From Corythoichthys intestinalis (lineage: Eukaryota; Chordata; Actinopteri; Syngnathiformes; Syngnathidae), in contig NC_080412.1 in NCBI RefSeq assembly GCF_030265065.1, positions 47,987,001 through 48,051,000 on the forward strand: a DNA stretch of 64,000 nucleotides, written 5' to 3'. Positions 45,731 to 55,058 of the stretch are shown here, piece by piece; within the stretch, counting starts at the first letter, position 1; each line of letters opens with the position of its first letter. The notes beneath the pieces were generated by a model. The model was not told the DNA's origin. It searched no databases and was given only the letters and a program-made list of their open reading frames with translations. A program made the position numbers and the translations under genes.

Positions 45731-48015
45731 GAAAGTGCATATGACACCAGAAAGCATTTTTATTTCATATTTTATGCTCGTTGACCGCTTGGTTGTGTGT
45801 GGAAGCCATCATTTTATATATTCAATTTTTCAATCCCGCGCCATGAAAATGATTGACTTCCTGCTTTAGTTTCGGGTTTAGGACGAATGTGACATCACCC
45901 GGGTCGGCGTCTCACAATACAGCATTGCTTTATAGCATGCAGACGGACTTCGGATTCAGCAGATGAATAGGTTTATTTTTCGCATCACGCCAGCCAAACG
46001 GCTGCAGGCTTATGTAGCCGCACCAGGGAGAGGCATGTCAGCCTTTTTGGGTTTAAGTTTCCGTTCGCCCCGAAATCAGCCAACACAAGTGTGCGACAAC
46101 CGTGAACATCGTGTTTTGTGTTATGTCAAATACTGGGACCGTGGCACACGTTTTAATACGGAGGTGGCTTGCATTTTGTGGCTGACAATCAGTGTTGTTA
46201 ATCTTACTTTCAAAAAGTCATTAGTTACTTTTCCCAAAAAGTAATTGCGTTAGTAACTCAGTTACCTGAATGTAAGAGTAATTACTTACTTGGCAAAGTA
46301 ACTAGTGATAATTTTCATGTTTTTTTTTTCTCCAAAAAAAAAAACAGGTTACACAATGTGAAGTTAAAGGGGTTTTGGCACAACTGGCCCTAGCCCAATT
46401 CTTTACCCTAAACTTAACTAAACACAGGGGTATTGCGGTAACTAGATGGTAACCTTAGCTATATTTCATTTAATGTTGTGAATCAACCGTTAAAATTGCT
46501 CCCATTATTCCCTTCTGTCTACTTTCGACATGTGTAAGTTTTAAAACCGTTTCATCATTTAAAGATAGATTAAAGTCAAGATTTTGCCGATTTAGGAGCA
46601 TTTTAGATGAAAAGTGACTTAGGTTCGTTAGGAAGGTTCTCTACAACGGAGCCTTCCTGAGAAGTCTACTGCTTTAAGATGGCGGCTGTTTACTAACGCA
46701 TCTAGTTCTTTTTACATGTCGTTAATGCCGCTGTGTCTGTCATTTGCATCTAGTTCTATATATACGTGATATCTGCAGTGGCATCATGCGGGCGGAGTTT
46801 GTAGGCTATCGGCTACAATCAGCTATTATTGGAGCCACCTAGTATCACGTTTACAACGGCGTCACAACTCCCTTGCCTCCTCCCCACTCTCTCGTCTCCG
46901 TTAGTCCATCCCTCTCAGACTTTTATCGAGTCATTCAACAAACACTGTAACGCATAGTAACGCACGCCTTTCCCGCCTCAGTAACTGTAACGGGGTTGCC
47001 AAGATGAGAAAAGTAATTCATTAGATTACTCACCACTGAAAAAATAACACCGTTATATTCTAACGCCATTATTAAAAACACTGCTGACAATGCTCCTTGT
47101 CCACTGAGCATGCCACTCGGCTGACGACTGGCGTCTTGTCGCTCCCCCGGAGAGCGCTGTACTCGGCTTATTGCCCTCTTCGTGTGCCTGGTGTTTTGTC
47201 AAATTTTCATTTTTAGTTAAAAATGGCCGCGATTACAAAGTAAAAGCTACAAACTTCCTTTAACCAAAGGACTATTTACTTACGTTTGATCATGGACCGA
47301 CCGACATGTAGAAAAGTTCTCCTCAGGCACATCCTGCCATGTTAGCCGCACAACAACTGCAGCCGCTCTCGTACGACTCTACGTCTCCGCTGTGTAGTAA
47401 AGCATTATTCTACGCCATATTCGTGTCGACCATGTGGCAGCTACGCGTTCCTCCGACGTCGGCCGGTTTGTCAGGCCATCATTGTCCGGCCGCTTCCCCG
47501 CAAACGAGCCCTCCGCCCGCAGCAGGGGAGTGATGAGCCCTAACTCACTCGCCGCCGGGCGGGTTGCCGATCGGCAAAGACAATCCACGACCCCGCCGCC
47601 GTGTGAAATGATCCGGCCCAGTTTTGTGTGATTTTTTTTTTTTTGCTTTGGAGACTTTGAAACATCACTCTGTTCGGGTCAGCGCGTCGGCTAGCCGTCA
47701 CGCCTCTCGGTTTGTTTACATTCTCCGAAGCCGGGGCAGGGAGACTAACTACGGTGGCATAAAATATTGTTCGGGAGGTGCGAAGGTAAAGTGAAGTCGA
47801 CATCATCCTCCTGTTGGGGACTCTAGAGCCCTATCATGGTAGGCGTGGCTAAATGGTGGATTAAAAGACTCATTTCTAGTTTATTTCTAGTCATCTGCGC
47901 TTTGCCAAATTGTTGTATATAGTCGAATCGTCTCAAAATATGTTTCTAATTCACATAATAATGCCATTTAAGACTTAAAAAAAAATGTTTTTTACCCTAT
48001 TGTACGCACTTTAAG
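45731..48015 (+). mobile_element. Unnamed TIR family, copy 3, split by a hAT element
   Basis: The left end GAAAGTGCATATGACACC and the right end TGTACGCACTTTAAG match copy 2 (19047-20780). It shares ATTTTTCAATCCCGCGCCAT and TCCTCCGACGTCGGCCGG. The 894-base insertion at 46190-47083 interrupts it. Confidence 0.85.
46190..47083. mobile_element. Non-autonomous hAT element inside copy 3
   Basis: Ends CAGTGTTGTTAATCTTACTT and ...TTATTAAAAACACTG. The exact 8-base duplication CTGACAAT lies at 46182-46189 and 47084-47091. The AGTAACTCAGTTACC-like interior is typical of a common fish hAT family. No transposase frame was seen. Confidence 0.93.
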
Positions 48016-48184
48016 GACAATTAAAGAAAAGAGTCTCTGATGACTAAAAAAGACAAAATGACACAAAAGACATGAGGCTGCACATTTGACTTTAATGAGA
48101 CTTTTGACGGACAGACACACTTCTGACCTGAAGCTCAGGGTTTTTCCGTTTGTCCGGCGGCGGAGATGGCGACGATGCGGGCCT

Positions 48185-48265
48185 GCCCCTAGCGACCATG
48201 GCTGTAGACTGTTACCGTGGTGTGCGTCCGCTAGAGTAACAATCTAAAGCCACGGTTGCCACGGA
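48185..48265 (-). ncRNA. mir132: miR-132 precursor
   Basis: The minus strand carries the conserved 3p arm at 48193-48214, beginning UAACAGUCUACAGCCAUGG (seed AACAGUC). The matching 5p arm lies at 48235-48256, beginning ACCGUGGCUUUAGAUUGUU. The two arms are separated by a 20-base loop and can pair as a hairpin. miR-132 is a CREB-induced neuronal and immune microRNA in vertebrates. miR-212 lies about 150 bases upstream on the same strand, so one primary transcript probably carries both, as in mammals. Position near ovca2 and smg6 matches the human 17p13.3 neighbourhood. Confidence 0.95.
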
Positions 48266-48295
48266 GGCGGCGGAGACCGCGACGGCGGCCCGGTC

Positions 48296-48322
48296 CGGGT
48301 CGGGTCGGGTCGGGTCAGGTCG
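48296..48322. repeat. (CGGGT)n run between the two microRNA hairpins
   Basis: About five CGGGT units lie in the 90-base spacer between pre-miR-212 and pre-miR-132. Confidence 0.9.
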
Positions 48323-48354
48323 GTCCGTCGCTCCCTCCGATGCCTCTGCCGGGC

Positions 48355-48437
48355 GTCAGTAGCCATGACTGTAGACTGTTACTGGACTGGCGTGCCGCTG
48401 ACAAGCAGTAAGCAGTCTAAAGCCAAGGTGGTGAAGC
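48355..48437 (-). ncRNA. mir212: miR-212 precursor
   Basis: The minus-strand 3p arm at 48361-48381 begins UAACAGUCUACAGUCAUGGC. It shares its seed with miR-132 and differs mainly in its 3' half. The 5p arm at 48407-48429 begins ACCUUGGCUUUAGACUGCUU. The loop is 25 bases. It is transcribed before miR-132 from the same strand. The similarity of the two hairpins fits an old tandem duplication. Confidence 0.94.
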
Positions 48438-48574
48438 GCCGGCCTCCCTCCCGCGCCCCAGATTGGACTCCTAAACACAGACGGGAGAGTGCAAAGTTGA
48501 AGCGAGTCGGAACAAGAAATGCCTCTCGGATTCAACGTGAAGGAGCGAAAGGTTGACACGAGGACCGGCTGCGG

Positions 48575-48583
48575 TTATATATA
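48575..48583 (-). promoter_or_regulatory. TATA box for the miR-212/132 primary transcript
   Basis: TATATATAA on the minus strand lies about 145 bases upstream of the miR-212 hairpin in otherwise GC-rich DNA. A transcription start near 48545 is inferred. Confidence 0.6.
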
Positions 48584-48715
48584 GGTGCTCGGGAAGGACG
48601 TTAAGTCGGGGCGTTTCCCTCGGATAGAAGGATTGGCTTTTTTTTTCTTCTTCCCGCCACTTGAAAAAGCCCGTGGTGTGAAGATGCGTGCCGTCCGTGG
48701 CTCCGAGCGTGTGCG

Positions 48716-49419
48716 TGACGTCGTTCCGGCCGCGACCAATGGGCTTTGACCCCGCTCTGGCTTTTAACGTATCAGAGCGCGCCCGACCGCTCGGTTTCCA
48801 TGGCGGCGGCGGAAGCGACAGCGGCAGCCCTCCCTCGAGTCCGTTCAACTGCGCCATCCTGCCCGTCCGTCCGCCCGCACGCCCGAAGCCCGTCACACTG
48901 CGGTGCGCTGCAGTCCTGTAGTAGGCGCGCGCGCGTCGTCTTTAACGTGCGCCAGAATGACGCAGGGCTGACGTCACTGGACGAGGACGTCAGAGGGAGG
49001 GAGGAAGTCCAAATAAGGAAATAGGGTCTCCCGAAGAAAGACGCGCGCGCGCTGGCTTGCAGCTCCGATCGCTTCATCTTCATCAACATCCCCTCAATCA
49101 ATACGTCACCGATCGCGTGCGTGCGCGCGCGCCTGACTCACCTGGAGAAGACGCTCTTCCCGTGCGCGCGTGCGTCTCCTCTTCTTCTTCTCGTGGTCTT
49201 CTTGTTGATTTTCTGTCTTCTTGCCGCTAGCTCGCTTCCCTTCCCTCACCGAGCGGCTCTCCCGTCCTCCGATCATGGGCGCGCGCGGGCCTTTTTATAG
49301 AGATGCCCTAGTAAGTCGTAAAGGGAGGGAGGGAGGGAGGGAGCGAGCGTGCGGCTCATTCATTCAAAGATTCACCTACCTACACACGTACGTGCGTGCG
49401 TGCGTGCGTGGCTACGTCA
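48716..49419. promoter_or_regulatory. Cluster of cAMP-response elements upstream of miR-212/132
   Basis: A full palindromic CRE, TGACGTCA, lies at 48969-48976. TGACGT at 48716-48721 and TACGTCA at 49102-49108 and 49413-49419 are half- or near-sites. The mammalian cluster is a known CREB target, so conserved control is likely. Binding itself is not shown by sequence. Confidence 0.6.
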
Positions 49420-49720
49420 CTCGGGCGCGTGGACTGCTAATTCGGGGACGGACGAGAGAAAGCGAGTGCATGCGCATCCTCACCACTATTTTCAAACCCT
49501 GTGAAAAAGATGCCCTGAATTTCAAGTTATCGGACTTAGGTTTGCATGGAAAGTGCCCATGCAGGGGGTCCATTTTGGGCTCTTTGATGTGAACAATGAA
49601 AACGTCGACGAGGAGGCGGGACAACTTTTGCCGGTCTAAGTGCTTTTCGGCGGGTGCATGGCGGAGCTAGGGGGCAGATGCGCGGAACTGCTGGTGCGAC
49701 CAAAGCAACTAATATGCAGG

Positions 49721-50129
49721 CAGGGCCGACCCAGGCCATTTGGGGGCCCTAAGCAAAATAATGCAAAGGGGCCCTTATTTTTGGCCCACCATTTCGTCAC
49801 AGTGTACTGTGAAACCCATACGTCCACATTTTGTATATTAATCAGATTTTGTTGCACTGCATACTTCAAATTCCTCACCCCAAATGATTGTCAGTACTTA
49901 CAGTAGATAGCGCCAAACCTTTTTCTAAAAGAGGAACGAAGGACTTTAAGGAAGAACTTTTATTTTTTTTTTAAGCTTGTAATCAAGTATCAAAACTCAC
50001 AAAAGTCAAATAAAGCAAACTGTAGTAAAGAAAATAGAATAAAATTAAACAATTGCCAGATTGGGGGCCCCCTAGTGGTCAGAGGCCCTAAGCAGCTGCA
50101 TAGTCTGCGTATAGGCTGGGCCGGCCCTG
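49721..50129 (-). mobile_element. Non-autonomous hAT element, copy B
   Basis: Inverse-oriented relative of 4133-4543, with CAGGGCCGACCCAGGCC and GGCCGGCCCTG ends. The exact 8-base duplication TATGCAGG lies at 49713-49720 and 50130-50137. It is 409 bases. Confidence 0.94.
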
Positions 50130-50426
50130 TATGCAGGAAGTCTAGACGGCTGACTTGAAACGGGTGGCGAGCGCCCTACCGTTTGCAGAAGGAATTGACT
50201 TCTAAAAGCCATCCAATACCAAAATGACACACTTCAACAATGCGCTCCCGTTTCTTCGGCGCGAAAAGCTGTCAAATCTTTAGTGCCTCTTTCAGACCAT
50301 TTAAAAACCTTAATGGCGCACATTTCGGGGTCACTTTCCGCGCAAAATATTAGAAAGTGAGCGAGGGCACCTCGCGACTCGGAGGTTTGAGCGAACCTCG
50401 CCGTCGTGACAAAGAGACGGCAGAAG

Positions 50427-50494
50427 ATGGCGACACTGTGCCAAACTCTTGTTTTTATTGTTTTTCTCATCGGTTCTTGTCTTTTGTCACCCCG
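50427..50494 (+). CDS. Possible signal-peptide first exon, unassigned
   Basis: An ATG in good context (AGAAGATGG) opens MATLCQTLVFIVFLIGSCLL, a basic-free N-terminus plus a strongly hydrophobic core as in a signal peptide. It is followed by a consensus donor, CCG|GTAAGA, at 50495. An acceptor at about 50558 would add a short tail (RHSFVRVVFF...) and stop near 50625, giving about 44 residues. Other downstream exons are equally possible. I recognise no family. It may be a gene start between miR-212 and smg6, or chance. Confidence 0.3.
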
Positions 50495-50625
50495 GTAAGA
50501 CATTTTTCTTTCTCGGCCCACTTCTTCCCCGTTCTGACTCATCGCGAAGTTCCTGCCAGGCACTCATTTGTGCGCGTCGTCTTCTTCGGAAGTCGAACAA
50601 GAGAGAGCGGAGATGAGGCAAGTTA

Positions 50626-52790
50626 GAGAAAGAAGGGATGGAGGACAAAAGGAAAGATGATGCGTGGGGAATCCACGCGGAGGAAGAAGAAGGTGCATGT
50701 GCTGTTTGTCGGCGAATCCCTGGCCGCCCACGCGTCCTTCCCTCTCCTGGCGCGCGCTTACGCTGCATGCGTGGGCCCTCTGAAACGAGTCCACGCACGC
50801 ACGCACGCACGCACGCACTCGCTGGCTGGCGCATGCGTCAAGGCCTCCCTCCGTGCACGCACGTCCGCACAAACTGGGAGCGACGAGCTGGAATTCACCA
50901 CATGCACGGAGGACTGCATTTCCCATCTTGCCTCTATAAACACGCACGCGCGCACGCACACACACGGGATCTTTCTGCAAAGTCATCCAACTGTCACTCC
51001 CACGCATTCGTTTGGTATAGTGTACTGAAGCAAAATGGAGCCGTTTTGACACTGAAGTCACTTTTTCAACTTTCTTGCCTTTCGAACGGTTTCAATAGGA
51101 TGTCATAATAGCTTTGACAGCGATCGTGCGCTGTGGCAGATTTAAATACGATTAGGATTTGGATTTATTTCAACATTTAATTCGGCCAATCTTTTGCATA
51201 CCACTAGATGGTGCCGGCGTACCACTACGGTGGATTCTGCTAGTTGTAAAGAAATGATGTCCACGAGGGTCGTACTTTGCTTTTGTCACGACTCGTTATC
51301 CGTGTGGTGGCGCGCGCGGATCCTCCCTCGCATTTGAGCGGGCAAGCCGCCCCGCCCCGCCCCGCCCCGCCCGGTCAACCTCCCTCCCTCCCTCCCACCA
51401 AACCACCTGGGTCAGGCGCGAATGCAGGTGAAAGCCCACTTAGCCCCCGCTTTCCTCTCATTTGTATTCAGACGAGCTCCCGCTTTGCCTCACCTGCATT
51501 TTGCTGCAGCGCGCACAGACACGCACGCAGGCGCGCACACGGGGAGGGAGACACACACCCACCACTTCCGGCGTGTCACCTACACGCCCCCTTTCACACG
51601 CTCACGCGCGGCACTTCCGGCGTGGAGTGTTTCCCCCTTCACTCTCTCCTGCTGCATTCAGACGCCCCCCCTCCCCCTCCCCTTCCCCCTCCCCCCAAAA
51701 ACGTGACGCAGATGGCAAACGAGCAGACTTTTCGACCTGAATGGAAATGACGGCTTTTTATTCAGACGGGTACATAGTCTCGGTGACAGGTACGCGTGGA
51801 GCACCTGCCCTCTTCCCATTCATGTTCAAGGGTCTTTTAGGCATTTCCCCCCCAACCTGATTCAAATAAAGAAAAGAAAAAAACATTAATAATCATAATA
51901 AAACCCCACCAAAGAGTCCAGATTCCAAAAATTGAGTGACGTGTAAAGGAGGACGAAGGAGGGAAGAAGTCACGCCTGGCCCTTTAATTTGCTGTTGCCA
52001 GGCAAGTAGACCTTGCATTGACTACAGCAGCAGCAGCAGCAACTGCACGAGAAATGGCGACATCTGGCGGGTGATACTTTGGAGGACTGTCCGTCCAAAC
52101 GGCGCTGTCAAATTAAAATGGGAGTAAAATGCGTTAGATGAGTGTTTTTCAATCAGTCACGGCACGTTTTTAGATTGGAAAACAATTCGCGGCACACCAC
52201 AAACCGAAAATGTTCCAAAATTACTTTCTGTACAGTAGATTTAATAATAAAATATTTTACCAATATTTATACTTACTCAGAGTAAAAGTTGAGCCTGTTT
52301 AGATGAACACAAAGACGATATCCGGGCAGGAATCGAAGAAAGACATACACGACGCTCTTCTTTAACAGCTCTCAGTCTTTCTCTGTTTGTATTTTTTAAT
52401 AGCACTTAGGCTTGAAAAGCTCAGAATTATAAAACGGGGACTTAACCTGGTTCTTAACCTGGCTAAAGGTACCGAACCCCACGAGTTTTACATGTGCCTC
52501 CCGCACTGAGCACTTTGGAATTCCATTTCAAATTCAATACTGCTATAGCTAAGCTAGCAAGTGAATTTCAATTCAAATTTCATAACATTTGGCAACATTT
52601 TTTTGAAACAGGACAACATTTGAGTTCACGCGGTTATGTATCTTCATATCGAGTACGAGTCAACATTCCACTGAGCAAACTAGTTTCCGCTATTATCGGA
52701 TGGAGGACTATCGCAATTGAAAGAAATGGAATAAAACTGGTGTCAAACCCATTTTGTTTCGCTTTGCCACATTTAGGCATTTAGTGTTCA
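50626..52790. other. Intergenic CpG-rich then AT-rich sequence
   Basis: Contains (ACGC)n-type runs near 50790-50820 and 50940-50965, a (CCCCG)n run at 51350-51372, CT/CCCT-rich runs near 51378-51400 and 51664-51700, and (AGC)n near 52024-52040. Long frames here arise from these repeats. No HIC1-like BTB or zinc-finger exon was seen. Confidence 0.55.
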
Positions 52791-52795
52791 TGTAA

Positions 52796-52865
52796 GGCAA
52801 GGCAAGGCAAGGCAAGGCAAATTTATTTATATAGCACAATTCAACACAAGGCAATTCAAAGTGCT
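52796..52865 (-). mobile_element. Retroelement 3' tail with (AAGGC)n
   Basis: About five GGCAA units are followed by ATTTATTTATATAGCACAAT and CAATTCAAAGTGCT. This is a fish LINE/SINE 3' end in reverse orientation. Confidence 0.6.
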
Positions 52866-53683
52866 CAATGTAGGCTGGACCAGTGTACTTAGTTTGGACC
52901 AATCAAGTTAACTCACTGGCTGTCACAGCTTGTACTAGATATCCACTATGCAAATGATTCACTATTTCCAGTCAAAACGGATTGGACGTCTAGCGCTGTC
53001 TGCAGGACTAGAAATGAGCATTCACTGGCAGTATTTCCTGTTTAAGCGAATTGGACGTCTATCGTTGTCAACGGAAGCCAAAGAGTTCATTTGAGGTCAC
53101 TTCTTTGTTATTTTGGAATACTTCTGGATCAATTCCTGTACATTTTGGGCGATTTCCAGATTATTTTCCGTGTTAACTCATTAGCAACCATTGACTGGGA
53201 GGGAGCGAGTGAAATGATGTGACTGTAGACACAAAAGTGACTCAATTACAGTCACAAAGCTCTAGTTTTACAGCGCAAGTGTCAAAATAAACGCATGTGA
53301 TTCACTATGTGGGTCGTACGTGTAACACGAATGGGGTAAATGTAAATTGGGGGCAAACCTGGCCTAAAATATCAGTTTGTACAGATTTAGTCAATGTATT
53401 AAAATGGGACCCTGCATGTCTTACTTGCCGAACCCCTGAAACGTTCTCAACGAACCCGCTAGACCAGACCCGGGCATTTTACGGCCCACTCTGACTGGCC
53501 CGCGAAAGGTTGCTTGGACTTAAGAAAATAAAACCTACTTTCAAAATTGTGCGTAATGCGTGGACTAAAGCAGCAGGGCTTTTACTTTGAAACCTGTTTA
53601 CGGCATCCGTACGTCATTTACGTCCAGGTACTGAAACAAGTCTGAGTGCATGTGACTAGCAGCAACTCAATGGTAACCCTAAA

Positions 53684-53956
53684 ATGTCTGCATACGCCAA
53701 AAAAAGAAACGTGGACGCTAAAGTTCGCGGTTTAAAAAAAATATGGACAACTAAATATATATTTACAGACGTCGGTGGTAAACCCGTGTGTTTACTTTGT
53801 GGTGAGCGGGTCGCCGTGTTTAAGGAATACAACGTGAGTAGGCATTACGAGACGAAGCATGCAGAAAAATACGGACATCTGACTGAGGCTGGAAGAGCGC
53901 GGTTATCTGAAGATTTGCTAGCGAAGCTAGAAAAACAACAAGGCTATTTTACCAAG
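53684..53956 (+). pseudogene. hAT transposase, N-terminal part
   Basis: The frame from 53684 (MSAYAKKRNVDAK) contains a BED-like finger, KPVCLLCGERVAV...NVSRHYETKH, with CxxC and HxxxxH ligands present. It is related to hAT transposases of the GTF2IRD2/ZBED/SCAND3 group. The frame runs into the retroviral insertion at 53957. Confidence 0.85.
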
Positions 53957-54713
53957 TGTTTTGAAACACTTTTTAGATACTGCTTATCCTAGACAGTATG
54001 TTCTAAGGGCAAGTCTTATATTCAATTGGCTTGTCCAAAGATAGGGTCGTGTGATTTATACGCAATTATCACACGAAGCGGGGAATATCACAATTTTATA
54101 ACCAATAATTGTGATAGAGTTTCATCAATACTGTTTATAGTCAAATACAGTATCTTACCAGTTGTCAGACCTATTACAGTTTATGATCAATTACTGTAAT
54201 AATGTGGCCTATGGGATCGAGGAAAATCGGCAACACACACACACACACAAGGCTCTAACACTTCTCTGCGTTAAACAAGCTGCACATTTTATTTAACCCA
54301 CAGAATAGAAGCGTGACAAAATGCATAGGAGTAACACAATGCACTTCAGTGTATAACCGCTCTAAGCAATGTCAAAAGCTTAATTACCGTGTGCTGGAAG
54401 GACGGAGAGCCGGGTTGTCCTCAGTGAAGTTGAGCGGAAGATACCTGGCTGCACGTCGATGCGTAAGACCACAGCAGACTCTCAGCTTTAACACTGCTCC
54501 CTCCTTTACTTATATACTCTCGCCCCTTCTGCTTACACTATCTGTTTTCCTAGAACTCGCGAGTTGCGAGTTGTTTTTTCTCTGTGGTTACACCTGCTGC
54601 AACAGAAAGTTCATAAGTGCAACAGATCCACCACGAGTTTGCAAGTTCATAAGTTTCGTTTTGAATCAGCGTTGAAGAGGGCGAAAAGCAACATGTCTTT
54701 AATTTCCACTCCA
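53957..54713 (-). repeat. 3' LTR of the endogenous retrovirus
   Basis: The minus strand starts TGGAG and ends AACA. It is nearly the same as 59667-60423. Confidence 0.93.
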
Positions 54714-55058
54714 TTCCACTCCTGGTGCTTTTCGACCACTTACAACTTATTTCCTAATTAATTAAACCTTGCGCGTAAAATCTCCAATTCATTTGAATCC
54801 ATTCGAGCCAAGGGTCCCCCCATAAATTAGCGTACGCGAGCAGATCATGATCCGATACTATTATTTCCATAGCTGCAGTTAACATATCTAAGCGACTTTC
54901 ATGTCGTTCTACTCTACGATAATAGAAGCCATCCCTATTATCCTGATAATCAATGATGTGCCCTTCTTCCTCCGGAAATATGTCTACGCAACACGCTCGT
55001 TGTTTGACAATGTTTCCCCGCGCTCGTATGTCGAATGTTTGGATCAGTATCTTCATGT

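Noticed and set aside
50638-51108. Overlapping long frames on both strands
   Set aside because: They are produced by ACGC and similar runs. The predicted proteins are repeats of Arg, Ala, Cys and His.
54313-54675. A 120-codon frame found twice, at 54313 and 60023
   Set aside because: Both lie in the two near-identical LTRs. The frame has no motif and reads against the element's own direction.
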